A stretch of 64,000 bases of DNA from Halocaridina rubra. Its lineage: Eukaryota; Arthropoda; Malacostraca; Decapoda; Atyidae. The DNA lies in contig JAXCGZ010015135.1 of NCBI GenBank assembly GCA_037179515.1, positions 135,001 through 199,000 on the forward strand. The letters run 5' to 3'. This document shows positions 1-11,428 of this stretch, in pieces. How positions within the stretch are numbered: the stretch's first letter is position 1; every line of letters starts with the position of its first letter. Made by a program: the position numbers and the translations under genes. The notes under the pieces were generated by a model, which had not been told where the DNA came from, made no database searches, and saw only the letters and a program-made list of their open reading frames with translations.

Positions 1-22
1 AAGTATCATATTTGAAAAGTCA

Positions 23-217
23 TTGGAGTCAGGAGAGATTCCAAGATGCTGGAAACAAGTGAACGTGATACCTATCTTCAAAAAGGGAAGAAGGCATACG
101 ACTCTAAACTATAGACCAGTTTCCTTGACCAGCATAGTTTGCAAAGTTATGGAGAAACTACTAAGGAAACATATCTCTCTTCACTTGGAATCTTTCAACT
201 ATTTGTCAGTGAGATAA
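23..217 (+). pseudogene. CR1 reverse transcriptase fragment (fingers)
   Basis: This short open stretch of 64 codons matches the fingers region of the intact CR1 copies in the window, including [10 protein letters not shown] and [17 protein letters not shown]. It ends at a TGA where the other copies read RQHGFREG, so the reading frame is broken. It is a remnant and not an independent gene. Confidence 0.9.
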
Positions 218-663
218 CATGGCTTCAGAGAAGGTAGATCAACAGTAACAAACTTATTAGAATCTTATGATGAGGTAAGCCGAATCTTACAGTAAAGAGA
301 GGGCTAGGCAGATTGCATATTCCTAGACTTCCAGAAAGCATTTGACACTGTCCCATGCGGGAGACTTATTAAGAAGCTGCAAGCAATGGCGAGAATAGGT
401 TGAAATGTCTTGAAATGGATAAAAACTTACTAAAAAGGAAAGGAACAGAGTGTCAGAGTAAGACACTCAGTGTCTGAATGGAGAAGAGTTAGTATTGGAG
501 TTCCACAGGATTCAGTTTTAGGGTCACTTTTGAGTCTGTAAATTCATTCATGAATATATTTACAGATGATGCAAAGATTGCAAAGAAAGTAAGAAACGAG
601 AGCATTGGTAGAGAACTTCAGGAAGATTTAAATAGCCTCCTTGAGTGGTCAGAAAAGTGACTA

Positions 664-1386
664 ATGAAATTCAGTACTTCAAAATGTAAGGTAATGAGAA
701 TGGGCATAAGTGCAAGAGGGCCCAAGCTTGACTATTCGGTGGCAGTAGTACAACTTCCAGAGACAGAAAATGAGAGAGATCTATGTATTAATGGCATAAT
801 AAGGGCAGCATATGCTTTCTTATCAAATGTAAGGGTAGCCTTCAGGCACATGGACAAGGAAATGTTCAGAAATATTTATGTATCCTATGTGAGGCCAAAA
901 CTTGAAAATGCAGCCCCCTTTTGGAATCCGCCCTTGAAAAAGCACATAGCTAAGCGTCAAAAAGTTCAAAGACATGCCAAGAAACTGGTGCCAGAAATAC
1001 GCAATCTCAGTTATGATGAAAGGCTGAGGGAATTTGACTTACCATCACTCGAAGCTATAAGATTGAGGGGGGATATGGTGACAGTCTTTAAATTCCTTCA
1101 TGGTTATGATAGAGTGGATAGGAATCGATATTTTGATTTGGCTATCTCTAGAACTAGAGGCCATAGTTTGAAGCTTCGTAAGAAAACTTCTTTGCAGGAT
1201 ATAAGGAAGTACTTTTTTAGCGTAAGAGTAGTTGATAATTGGAATTCGCTAAGCGAGGAGGTAGTTAATGCTAACTCAGTCCATAGTTTTAAGGACAGAT
1301 ATGATAAGTATCACTATGTACAAAATGGAACCGATCAGGAGACGGGAATATACGAGCTTTGGGCTCTTTCCCGTAGGCACAATTAG
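664..1386 (+). pseudogene. CR1 ORF2 C-terminal fragment
   Basis: The fragment of 240 codons covers reverse transcriptase motif D ([13 protein letters not shown]) and the long CR1-type C-terminal region. Landmarks shared with every other copy are FRNIYVSYVRPKLE, the LPSLEA block, a [17 protein letters not shown] block and [11 protein letters not shown]. About 17 codons after ERDL (the [13 protein letters not shown] region of other copies) are missing. The last codons run past the usual KYD terminus, through the 3'UTR stem-loop, because the normal stop (TAA) is changed to TCA. Confidence 0.9.
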
Positions 1387-1394
1387 GTAATCAC
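1342..1394 (+). promoter_or_regulatory. CR1 3' stem-loop and 14-bp tail (copy A)
   Basis: Positions 1342-1374 fold into a stem (ACGGGAA pairing with TTCCCGT) enclosing an inner GAGC/GCTC stem, followed by one AATTAGGTAATCAC unit. The same structure ends the other CR1 copies in the window. In CR1/L2 LINEs a 3' hairpin plus short tail repeats is the template recognised by the element's own reverse transcriptase; that role is inferred here. Confidence 0.75.
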
Positions 1395-1474
1395 ATACAT
1401 ACATTCGGATGGGATTACTGAGTACGTTGAATATGACATATAAAATAGACCTTTTATGATAGGAGATTTGGCAC

Positions 1475-1476
<2 letters not shown>

Positions 1477-1560
<84 letters not shown>
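1477..1560. repeat. (GA)n microsatellite
   Basis: About 84 bases of GA repeat with one GAG interruption near 1503. Open frames across it are repeat translations and not genes. Confidence 0.97.
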
Positions 1561-1564
<4 letters not shown>

Positions 1565-1565
<1 letters not shown>

Positions 1566-1725
1566 CTTTGCAAGTGATATTTTAATGAGCCTATGTGGGG
1601 CGAGTCGGGAAGTGGGTTCGATTCCATCGCGGGGCGATAGGGAGGCATCAAGTCCTTTTTACCCCTTATAGCATGAATATGCCTGTGTCCGGCCCCATGC
1701 GAATAGGGATTCATTGCGACATAAA
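1565..1725 (+). repeat. tRNA-derived SINE-like repeat, partial
   Basis: A B-box-like motif (GGGTTCGATTCC, near 1614-1625) is followed by GC-rich sequence and by CTGTGTCCGGCCCCATGCGAATAGG. A reverse-oriented relative of that block lies near 2730-2760 (CTCCATTCGAATGGAG). The A box is unclear. I read it as a decayed polymerase-III SINE, but the boundaries are uncertain. Confidence 0.4.
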
Positions 1726-1883
1726 ATGTTCCATATTTTCCAGCAACCGCATTACTTTTTTTTTTTTTTTTATTAGTGTTTGCAGCATGAAAGGGTTGTC
1801 CAGAGTAAATTTCTTAATGTATAGACTTCACAATATTTGGGTTATTCCGGCACTGTTGCTAGATACTTATTAAGTTTAATTAC

Positions 1884-2265
<382 letters not shown>

Positions 2266-2344
2266 TTCTTGTTATAATTACGATAGTTATGATAATGATT
2301 ATGATTGTGATGGTGAAGAGTAAAATTGTAATAGTGATGATGAT

Positions 2345-2480
2345 GATGACAATGTTGGAGCTGGGGGTTAAGATTGGATGCCCATTCTAACGTCACACTC
2401 TGGAATCGAACTCGCGAATGTCAGGTTTGTTACTTACCAAGTTTTGTGCTCTACCACTGACCTACCGTGGCCCCAAGTGG
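2345..2480 (-). repeat. tRNA-derived SINE
   Basis: On the minus strand the sequence starts GGGCCACGGTAGGTCAGTGG, with an A-box-like TCAGTGGTAGAGC, and about 50 bases later has a perfect B box (GAGTTCGATTCCAG). The arrangement and spacing are those of a tRNA-derived polymerase-III promoter. The arms do not fold as a clean tRNA and the body continues into a non-tRNA tail (GTGACGTTAGAATGGGCATCC), so I call it a SINE and not a tRNA gene. Confidence 0.6.
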
Positions 2481-2520
2481 ATGTCTGTCTATGATATATG
2501 TGTCTGTTCGCTTGTCTATG

Positions 2521-2521
<1 letters not shown>

Positions 2522-2602
<81 letters not shown>
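2522..2602. repeat. (CT)n microsatellite
   Basis: About 80 bases of nearly perfect CT repeat followed by a short A run. Confidence 0.97.
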
Positions 2603-2604
<2 letters not shown>

Positions 2605-2724
2605 AAAAAATATTATTAGTAAAGTAATCCCTCATCCATATGGGTGGGAAAATACAAGATCTTGAGCATAAAAGTGATATGGTCTTTACCCCTTTCCACC
2701 ATTAGCACAGTTTGTTGTTTTATA

Positions 2725-2860
2725 ATTAGTCTCCATTCGAATGGAGGTGGACACAGACATGATGAAGCTGGGGAATAAAACCTGGATGTCCTTCCTAGCG
2801 CCTCGTAGTAAGCTCGAACCCACGTTAATTGGTTCCCGACTCCCGCAATATACCTTTTTA
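2725..2860 (-). repeat. SINE-like repeat with B box
   Basis: On the minus strand a B-box-like GTGGGTTCGAGCTTAC is followed about 60 bases later by TCTGTGTCCACCTCCATTCG, echoing the tail of the plus-strand repeat near 1680. The two may be one SINE family. The A box and ends are not resolved. Confidence 0.4.
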
Positions 2861-2929
2861 TACGAGTATTTTGAATATTCATTTCATGAAATCTTAGAAG
2901 CATTATTGATTATGATGATGTTGATGATG

Positions 2930-3118
2930 ATCTGGTTTTGCGTCACGGACCCTCTGTTCTTGGTAAGGGCTAGGGCGGTTCCTCCTATCGAAGGACTTTG
3001 GTTTTGGCAGTGTGCGACCGTTACTTCAAGTTAATGCCCTTTTTATCCGCAGACTGTGTTGAGTTTCAAACCGACGACCTGACGAATCAAAATTGAAGGA
3101 TCTACTACCCAGCCACGG
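2930..3118 (-). repeat. tRNA-derived SINE family V1, diverged copy
   Basis: This is the oldest-looking of six copies of one ~195-bp family in the window (others at 7884, 10490, 30788, 33822 and 38058). On the plus strand it begins near the conserved TTTTGCGTCACGGACCC, passes through GGGCTAGGGCGG and TTTTGGCAG, and ends near the tRNA-like head CCAGCCACGG. Multiple substitutions have damaged the internal promoter boxes. Confidence 0.7.
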
Positions 3119-3198
3119 CAGCCAAACTATTACTGAATATTATATACACAAATATTCTGTCTGGTTAAATATTTTCACTGGCAGTGAGTATATAATGC

Positions 3199-3285
3199 AG
3201 TGGTCCTCAACTCGTTTCAGGCCGTGGACATCGTGGACCTCGAACCCAATGAAAAAAATGTCCTGGACCAATTGATTTTTGGATA
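3199..3285 (+). mobile_element. Possible hAT-like DNA transposon end
   Basis: CAGTGGTCCTCAACTCGTTT at 3199 followed by CAGGCCGTGGAC resembles the terminal sequence of hAT elements (CAGTGGTTCTCAACC-type). No matching inverted terminus, 8-bp target duplication or transposase remnant was found nearby, so this is a weak call. Confidence 0.3.
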
Positions 3286-3671
3286 AGGATTAATCAAACA
3301 TATTCAACAATATTTTGGTGTAATATATATATTTCTCCGAAGCAGAACTTCAGGGCATGCTCTTTAAAGATTTCTTACTTTTCAATCTATACTATTTGTA
3401 TGATGCACACACTCTTTTATTCTGAAATCCATTTCTTACAAACATAATTTCCTCACATTTTTTCCCTGCTTCCTTTGAAATTGATAGATTTTCCAGGAGA
3501 TAATGAAACTGAATTACTCTTTAACTGTAAAACAACCCTGGACGTATGTTACAACTGACCAGTTCAGCTGTAAGCTGTTCGGTGGCTACTGGCGAAAGCA
3601 ATGTTCGACAATGCCAGCTGCACGTAGCCCGTGCGGCAGCTGATGGGAATCAATAGCTCGTCAGCTTCACT
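3286..3671. other. Stretch without recognisable features
   Basis: About 390 bases, AT-rich at first and more balanced after 3540. I see no open frame with family resemblance and no clear repeat. Confidence 0.5.
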
Positions 3672-3772
<101 letters not shown>

Positions 3773-4220
3773 GTTATCAATAAGTAAATAAATAATACCA
3801 GTCACCTGCTCCAGCATACGGTACTAAATGTTTTTAATAAACAAAACAAACAAACAAACATATTTCCATTTTTGTACAATGGCTATTCGTATCCAGTTTA
3901 AGGGTAACTTATAAGTAGGCATGTAATTGAATTAATAAGTAAGAGGGTAATACATACAGTTAAAGTAAATATAGCTTTCCTAGAAAATAATAATACTGTG
4001 ATAAAAATGTTAACAATAATGTTAATAATAAAGTAGTAATAATAACACTCGATACAGGATCGTTATTATCGGCATCATCACCATATTTGTATTTCTTACA
4101 ATGAGAAAAATTAGTTCTTAACTTAGAGAACAGAGAAGGTGATATCAGTTTACATATAGAGAGTTAGTGTTAAGGGAAATTGCATTAAATCATTAAGAAT
4201 GATTAATGTGTGAACAGCAA

Positions 4221-4792
4221 CTATATGTCCAAAAGAAAACTATATAGTTTGCCTATTAAAGCTGCAAAGGAGGATGAATTTTTAAAATGCTCTGGAATAT
4301 TGTTGTAGAGTGTTGGTCCTTTAATAGTGATCATCTTTGAACCTGCTTCTGTGTTTTTTTTTTTCTGAATAAAGAACTTATTACTCTGTCTTGTGTTGGT
4401 TCCCATTATATCCCTGACTGTTTTTAAATCAAATAGCCAGCTAGGATAATGATGGTTCGAATTTTGTATACAAAAACATAAATAGCATAGGCGACCTTCT
4501 TTTCTGCCTGCAGCCACCCAAGTTTTTTGGGAGCTGATGTGAAGTGGTCATATTTTCTTATTCCTCCCAGGGCAACTCGAGATGCAAAATTAATAAGCTT
4601 CTGTATTCTCTTTATTTCTGTCTTAGTGGTAGCTCCCCAAACAGTTGTGCAGTAATTAATGTGAATTAGGGCTAGAGATTCAACAACAGTTATTCGAGGG
4701 GTAGTCTCAAAATTGTCTTTTATACATGATAAGTACATTAATGTTCCTGTAACCTTTTTGCATACTTTATCTATATCGAAATCAAACAACAT
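4221..4792 (-). pseudogene. LINE family 3 ORF2 C-terminal region
   Basis: Two overlapping frames (4424-4792 and 4221-4517) carry the post-reverse-transcriptase region typical of CR1/Jockey LINEs, with a HINYCTTVWG block, an IQKLINFASR block and then GPTLYNNIPEHFKN near the C terminus. A frame change near 4500 separates the halves. The product would follow the thumb of the reverse transcriptase; its biochemical role is not established. Confidence 0.8.
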
Positions 4793-4920
4793 GTAGTTAT
4801 CAATGTGAATTCCTGAATTTTTACTGCTTTGCTAGGTGTAATGATATAGCCGCAAAAATTAATGGTTGTGTTTTCTGGAATTTGTGCTATAGTAACTGCT
4901 CAATTTATAGAAAATAGATT

Positions 4921-5292
4921 TTAATTTTTGACGATGTTTTCTGCTCTTAAGATTAGCTCTGGGAGATTATTAATATCACCACTAAGGGGTAGTTGATTGC
5001 CACCTACATATTGTATGACTAGACAGTCAGAAATGAAAGAAGATAGATCATTTATGTAAATGGAGAAGAGGATAGGACCAAGTAATGATCCCTGTGGAAC
5101 ACCAAATGATACATTCTTTGGCATAGAGATAGTACTTTTAAGATGGATAGACTGTTTGCGATTAGATAGATACTCTCTAAACCAGGTCGGGTCAATATTT
5201 AGGTTAGTACATTTACTTATAAGAATTTCATGGCTTACACTGTCAAAGGCTTTTGATAAGTCTAATAATACTAGCAGAGAGATATTTTTCAT
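4921..5292 (-). pseudogene. LINE family 3 reverse transcriptase, palm, catalytic motif lost
   Basis: The 123 codons include palm motif A (LLDLSKAFDSVSHEIL, catalytic Asp present) and motif B (SFGVPQGSLLGPILFSIYIN). Where motif C should read Y-A-D-D, this copy reads YVGG, so both metal-binding aspartates are replaced by glycine and the copy cannot be an active polymerase. The match to non-LTR reverse transcriptases is unmistakable from motifs A and B and their spacing. Confidence 0.88.
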
Positions 5293-5516
5293 ATCTATAT
5301 TATTATAGATACTATTAGTAACTTTGAGCAGTGCAGTTTCCGTCAGGAGTTTCGGTCTGAAACTAAGTTGGTTAATAGCTAATAGTCTGTTTGACTCTAA
5401 ATATTACAAAAGTTGGCATGCAACAATTTTTTCTAATATTTTAGAGAAAATGGGTAGCAGGAAAATGGGACGATAGTTTGCCACATCTTCTCTGTTCCGC
5501 TGTTTATGCAGAGGTA

Positions 5517-5774
5517 TTACATGGATATTTTCCAAGAGTTAGGAAGCCTTTTAGTAACAATGGAAGTGTTTGTAATAACTAGAATATAAGATACAATCCT
5601 GGGTAGAGCATCTATGACGAATTGAAATGGTATGCCATCTGGACCATAAGAGCCAGAGTTTCTTAGGCTCTTTATGGTAAGAATTAGGGTAGCACAATCC
5701 ACAGGATTTATATTGAAGTACTTTCTTGTGTTTACACTGGAAGAATGGACATATAAGTAACTACTCATGTTCAC
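5517..5774 (-). pseudogene. LINE family 3 reverse transcriptase, N-terminal part
   Basis: The fragment contains LRNSGSYGPDGIPFQFV, equivalent to the K..GPDGIP motif 0/1 of non-LTR reverse transcriptases, and ends at LPNSWKIS, just before the position of the usual VIPIFKKG motif. A stop and frame change separate it from the palm fragment at 4921-5292. Confidence 0.82.
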
Positions 5775-5828
5775 TGAGATGATGCTTTCTTGTGTTTTCT
5801 AATATGTATTTTTTACAACGTTAGCAAA

Positions 5829-6556
5829 CTAGTTATTAGAGTTTTCTGCTTTGTCTTTCACCTCCGTTTTATTTGCATAACTTTCTGAGATAGTCTTTTC
5901 ATTTGGTATCATGCCTCTTATCACTTTCCATGTTGCCGCTGTATCATGTCTAGAGTCATTAAATTGTTTTTTGTAAAAAAAATTTTTACTTATACCGATG
6001 AGCGATCCGACACGTTTCTTTTCTACTTTATAACATTCACAGAGAGTCATATCATATCTATTCAATTTTAGCTCTTTTTGTATTTTATTTCTAAATTGTA
6101 TTGCCTCTTTGATGTCATTAGTTGGCCAGGGGGTAAGGGGCAGGTTATTTTTCTTGTTACAATGGGTGCACAACTATTTAAGCATCCACGGAAGACTTTT
6201 GTTAGAATCTCAACCTGCAAATCGACGTTATCTGTGTTTATTATACCGTTAAGTACATTTCTGTTGTTGATTAATGCTTCACAAAAGATATCAGGGGAGT
6301 AAATTTTTAGACACCGGAATGTCTTTAAGAGAGGCTTCCTTTTGGGATTGCTTATGTTTAGCATTGCAATGTTGAGCTCGTGATCTGCAATTGGGCAGGG
6401 AACTACATTCCAATAGGGTATACTTTCCACTTTATTTGTTATTATCAGATCTATTATAGTCCTAGAATTAGGGGTTATACGGGTCGGTTTTGACACTATT
6501 TGTGTTAACTTCACAGTGTTGATCATCCTTTTCATTTTGTTATCTGCTGAAAGCAA
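5829..6556 (-). pseudogene. LINE family 3 endonuclease C-terminal part and linker
   Basis: Two overlapping frames (6068-6556 and 5829-6173) hold the last APE-type endonuclease motifs and the endonuclease-to-reverse-transcriptase linker. IDLIITN corresponds to the L(V/I)FT(D/N) motif, and PIADHELN sits at the position of the catalytic SDH motif with Ser changed to Ala. Upstream, near 6560-6675, the frame is lost. Confidence 0.8.
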
Positions 6557-6674
6557 GTCATCATTAAATCACCAAGCATGTATACGTGTTTATGGCGCAC
6601 ACATATATTTCTGAATGTTTCTAGCGGATGACTAAATGAACTGAATGGTGCCTTTGGGTGACGTTAAACACACC

Positions 6675-7028
6675 CTACAATGAAAGATGGAAGTTTCTGA
6701 TACTGTACAGTGAACCATAAATGTCTTTGAGCTCTTCAGTTTTTTCTAGACCTGTGGTTATTTCTAATGCACTAAGATGATTTATAACATAAATACAGAC
6801 CCCACCCTCTCGGCCATAGTCATTACAAAAAATTTTAAACTCTGGTATGTTCACATATTTATTATCAGTTGTAGGAGGAAGCCAAGTTTCACTTACACAG
6901 AGGATATCTATGTTGTAGCCTTTTGTTAGCATTATTATTTCCTCAAAATAAGCAAGAAGGGACTGAGCGTTCACATGTACTAATGTTACATTCTTACCAT
7001 GTTTCATCAGGGTGGTATCCGTAGCCAT
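6675..7028 (-). pseudogene. LINE family 3 endonuclease N-terminal part
   Basis: The fragment begins MATDTTLMKHGKN and shows the first APE endonuclease motifs: VHVNAQSL with the conserved Asn, ILCVSETWLPP with the catalytic Glu, and a GREGGVCIYV strand. These motifs make the nick for target-primed reverse transcription in LINEs. It breaks off before the D.N motif. Confidence 0.85.
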
Positions 7029-7185
7029 AGTTGTATTTTGTTCTTGGGTTTGTCCATGATTTGTTTTGACTGTGTAATTCTACTGGGAATTCATCATCAT
7101 AGTGCGTTCTGGGGATAGCCCATGGATCCTGGTGTCTGTACCTGCCGCTGGATGGGTGACGCTGATTTGAGTATGTGCCATGGTA

Positions 7186-7697
7186 TCATCGGGCCTTCCC
7201 AAAGTTTTTATGCCTAGGTGAGTGTCTAGGATTGTAAGAGCCATCTCTCCATGAGAAGTCTTGTGCGTGGACGGGGCTAAGAGAGGTTTGTCTTGTGTCT
7301 CTTTCTGTAGTCTCGCTGATAAGGGATCTTTTCATAAGCTCTTTGCTGTTTATTCCGGTATTACTGTAGTTGGGATATTTTGTAGATAACCCAGGTTGTG
7401 TCCACTGCTTGCCCCTGCAAAATGGCTGGACAATTGTGCCTGTAGGCCATTGGTTCAGTTTGTTAGCCACGTATTCAAATCCTTTCGATATCATTATTGT
7501 GAAACAGACCCAATTCGGTTTGCGAGAAAGCTCCTTAAGCAAGACTTCCTCAGAGAAAATGCCTGATTTGTCAATATAATACGTATCTCTCCCTCAAAGG
7601 GGTTTCTAGGAATGCGAATATATATTTGAGCTGTATCCCTTGCACTTGCATTGTTGGGTAACTGTGGCTGTGGGGGAGAGAGCTTCAATAATAACAA
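7186..7697 (-). pseudogene. LINE family 3 ORF1 remnant
   Basis: Two overlapping frames (7494-7697 and 7186-7542) lie just upstream of the endonuclease, where ORF1 belongs. They contain AQIYIRIPRNPFEGEIRI and PNWVCFTIMISKGFEYVAN, then a region rich in Arg, Ser and Pro. This could be an RNA-binding ORF1 C-terminal half, but I do not recognise a specific domain. The assignment rests mainly on position. Confidence 0.55.
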
Positions 7698-7726
7698 TAA
7701 TAATAATATTAATAATAATAATAATG

Positions 7727-7793
<67 letters not shown>

Positions 7794-7827
7794 TAAAAAT
7801 GATAATAAAAATAATGATGATAATAAT

Positions 7828-7881
<54 letters not shown>
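7686..7881. repeat. (AAT)n microsatellite
   Basis: About 195 bases of AAT repeat with GAT and AAA interruptions, between LINE family 3 and a SINE. Confidence 0.97.
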
Positions 7882-7883
<2 letters not shown>

Positions 7884-8088
7884 GTTGTCACCGTGGTTCA
7901 AGCGGTAGCGTCCGCGATTTTGAGTTGTCAGGTCGAGAGTTCGCGCCCCGTCACGGTCTGAGGTTAGCAAGGGCATGCACTCAGGGAAGCGATTACATCT
8001 GCCAAAACAAGTCCTTCGCAAGAAGGCAACCGTCCTAGCCCTTGATAGAAAAGGGAGTATGTGATGTAAAACCGGAACAAACAAACAA
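7884..8088 (+). repeat. tRNA-derived SINE family V1
   Basis: The head GTCACCGTGGTTCAAGCGG contains an A-box match (TGGTTCAAGCGG). About 55 bases downstream a B-box-like AGAGTTCGCGCCCC follows, giving a tRNA-type internal promoter. The body runs through GCAAGGGCATGCACTCAGGG and ends GTGATGTAAAACCGGAAC followed by AAAC repeats. It inserts between AAT-type repeats. Six members of this family lie in the window, two of them with clear target-site duplications (33822 and 38058). Confidence 0.85.
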
Positions 8089-8139
8089 GCAATAATAATA
8101 ATAATTATGATAATTGTAATAATAGTAACAATAATTTTG

Positions 8140-8445
<306 letters not shown>

Positions 8446-8446
8446 T

Positions 8447-8697
<251 letters not shown>

Positions 8698-10489
8698 GTC
8701 AGATAGTATTTTAATTTCACTATCTGTAAGATATTACAATAGGTAACAAGGTTAGTAGTGGAGAGATAAGCATCTTCTTCTTTAAAGTTGTTTATTAGAC
8801 ACTTATTTAATTGTTCAGAGCTCCCGTTCCTATAATTCCTGTCACTATCGATTCAAACCCCAATTATCTAAACAGATTACAGTAATATCAAAATTACTAT
8901 GCAAAAGGCTGACAAAAGAAATGTTCCTTATAATAAGCATTATGACTAAAGTCAAAAAAATCAAAATTAAGTATTCAAAATTGCAATATATAACTAGTAA
9001 ACATTGACAAAACTCTTTAAGTACAAAGCTAATTAAGCTGTTTCATTAATCAAACAGTACACAATACATTTGGACATGATATATGCAATTACTTACTATG
9101 ACAAAACATTTGTCATGGTGTGAAAGAGTTAAAATGGTTTTAAAAGATTTAAAAATATTCACAATTACAATATTTAAGTACTACTCAAGGCCAAACTGAT
9201 AGGAGAATTAAATGAACATAATATAAAACACATTCGTCTATGATCTGCAAAGATTAAATCATGACTTGAAACAATGATATTTAAACTGAAAAGCAACTTA
9301 TCATGATTTTGCAAATTGTAACATTTAACTCATGTGATAATGAGAAAAAAATAGAACCAACAAGCACAATTGATCAATGACACTTATTCTAATAAACTTA
9401 AATCTAAGGGAGACTCTAAGGTTATAACATTTAAAATAATCTTAAAACTAGAAAAAAAAGAAAAAAAAAAAGATCACAATATTTTGTCTTCACAAATCGT
9501 GGTCAAAGACGGTTGGGGCATTTTCTTTCCCAATTTTATCAGTTCAAATATGTGGGGGAAAATACTTTGTGATTTAACTAATAAGGGATTTTCCATACCT
9601 CATTTTTTTCACTAAAGTTATTATATGTATGGGGATTTTTTCTTTCTAATTTTCATCTTTAAATTTTTGGGGGTTTTCATTTCCTCAGCCCCCCAGTTGC
9701 TCATTATTGCTAGGTCTTACAATATCCTTTCTTCTAATTTCCCGGGACTTTCACCTGACAACTTTGAGGTAGGTCCAGGTTGTAACACATACCACGAATC
9801 CTCCTTTTTATTCTGGAGACTGGCCGGACAAAGGGAGGGCATTGATGCATCAACCAGAACCCCTCCCACCCGCTTTCACGCGACTTTTGAGGTGGTCCTG
9901 TACTATGACCACGTCTCATGCCCCACCTCAATGAGGCACATCTCCCTTCAATAGCTGAAAAATACGAACATAGCCTGAAGTAGATTCTAAGGCCGAGAAT
10001 TAGAGCCTAATGTCGCTAATACAAATGCAGAAAGAATACATATGACCTCTGGGTACAAACAATGGCCATATGTCTGCATTCAGAGGGTATACTTCGCCTC
10101 CCTGCATCTGCAAGTTCTTGCAATCTCTTCCATGGGTAAAAGGGACTGGTTTGTGAAAATAAAATTTAAAAATTGCAGGTCAGGGCTGCCTGGAAATAGG
10201 GTGGTAATGGAAAGTATGTGTCTACACCATTAGATTATTATTCCAAGATACTTAGGACTTAGGTGAGTACCTGATGCATAACATTAGTATACTATAGATA
10301 TCAAAACGAAGAGTCATGAAATGCTGAGAACAGCCACTAAAGAAATATTCTTATTAGCAGTGACTACAGTAACATGAAGCATGAATTCAAGATAAAAAAT
10401 ACAAATCATTTGGTAGTGCTGATAGCATTTACTAAAATAATAATAATGAGGCCATGGAGTGATAGCAACAATAACAGCCAACATAATAA
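8698..10489. other. AT-rich stretch without recognisable genes
   Basis: About 1.8 kb with short open frames that resemble nothing I know. The part 9690-9960 is less AT-rich. No intron-exon structure, repeat-family similarity within the window or RNA gene was evident. It may be intergenic or intronic host DNA. Confidence 0.5.
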
Positions 10490-10686
10490 CGTTCCAGTTT
10501 TACGTCATGGTCTCCCTTTTCTATCAAGGGCTAGGACGGTTGCCTTCTTATGAAGGTATTGTTTTGGCAGACGTAATCGTTACTCTGAGTGCATGCCCAT
10601 GCTAACCTCAGACCGTGATGGGGCGCGAACCCTCGACCTGATGCCTCAAAGTTGCGGAGGCTACCGCTTGAACCACGGTGACTACA
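10490..10686 (-). repeat. tRNA-derived SINE family V1
   Basis: The plus strand runs from GTTCCAGTTTTACGTCATGG through GGGCTAGGACGGTTGCC and TTTTGGCAGACGTAATCG to the tRNA-like head ending AACCACGGTGACTAC, the reverse complement of the copy at 7884. A- and B-box regions are recognisable. Confidence 0.85.
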
Positions 10687-10912
10687 ATATAATAATAACA
10701 ATATTAATAATCATTGTCATAATAAGAAAAAGAAAAATGAAAAAAAATACTAAATCAGGAATAGCAGTATAAATACAACATATAACATGTGTGTGACCAC
10801 CGCCATGCCATTCGACTAGGGTTTTTTGTGACTCATGAAACGGTGCTATGTATTGTAAGTGGGGAATGTATGAGATTCGTATTATGGCATAATTTGTGAT
10901 CACATGATGTTC

Positions 10913-10916
<4 letters not shown>

Positions 10917-10995
<79 letters not shown>

Positions 10996-11126
10996 ATGGA
11001 TTGATAAATAGATGGATAAATTGAGAGATGGATAAATAGAAAGAGAGAGAAAGAGGGATAGAGAAAGGAAGAGAGAGAAAGAGGGATAGAGAAAGGAAGA
11101 GAGAGAAAGAGAGAAAATATACCTTC

Positions 11127-11182
<56 letters not shown>
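10917..11182. repeat. Two (GA)n tracts with GA-rich linker
   Basis: Nearly pure GA repeats at 10917-10990 and 11128-11182 are joined by a degenerate segment built from GATGGATAAAT-type and GAGAAAGAGGGATAGAGAAAGGAA-like units, the latter present twice (about 11048-11100). Confidence 0.93.
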
Positions 11183-11186
<4 letters not shown>

Positions 11187-11428
11187 ACTCCTCCCTGCTT
11201 CCTCTTGAGCCGGATTTAGATACGTTTGTTTACCTCAGCTCTCTGCTGCCGCTGCACTGCAGATCTGACGTCACAAAGTTCCTAAAATCAAGCAGCCGCA
11301 GATGGTAACACGTTCTTGAAACTTTTGTTTGTGGTGACGAGAGAATGGTTGAGCGAGTTTTCCTCTGCTTCCCCCCCCCTCTTTTTCCCTCAAGGTCAAG
11401 GCTGCAAGGGGCCACAGATGGTAGTAGA
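11183..11428. other. Stretch without recognisable features
   Basis: About 245 bases of moderately GC-rich sequence containing one TGACGTCA (near 11268). No gene or repeat was recognised. Confidence 0.4.

Larger units (their letters stand above)
1..1394 (+). mobile_element. CR1-like LINE copy A, 3' half, decayed
   Basis: The element enters from the left window edge in the middle of the reverse transcriptase and ends at 1394 with one 14-bp tail unit (AATTAGGTAATCAC). Reverse transcriptase blocks are recognisable in shifting frames: [13 protein letters not shown] near 50-90, a palm block near 320-370, a PQ..L block near 500 and an FTDDAK version of the catalytic FADD near 560. Several stops and a deletion around 530-545, which removes the stretch after motif B, make it a pseudogene. 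It is the most diverged plus-strand CR1 copy here. The tail is followed by (ACAT)n-like sequence. Confidence 0.93.
3840..7690 (-). mobile_element. LINE family 3 (CR1/Jockey-type), decayed full-length copy
   Basis: Read on the minus strand the order is ORF1 remnant (about 7690-7186), APE endonuclease (7028-6068), linker (6173-5829), reverse transcriptase (5774-4921) and C-terminal region with 3'UTR (4792-4200 and beyond). The length and order are those of a complete Jockey/CR1-superfamily LINE of about 3.5-3.8 kb. Frames change at least six times. It is a different family from the CR1 elements in the rest of the window: the proteins share only the general catalytic motifs. (AAT)n tracts lie on both sides. 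The exact 3' end, between 3790 and 4200, is uncertain. Confidence 0.8.

Noticed and set aside
7884..8088. Possible functional tRNA gene from the A and B boxes
   Set aside because: The arms do not pair as a tRNA cloverleaf, and the same sequence with a non-tRNA body and tail recurs six times with target duplications, which fits a SINE.
9370..9954. Open frames of 81 and 109 codons in the AT-rich stretch
   Set aside because: Composition and lack of any recognisable motif or splice context give no support for coding function.
11268..11275. TGACGTCA resembling a cAMP response element
   Set aside because: A single 8-bp match is expected by chance in 64 kb and no gene or promoter context was found.
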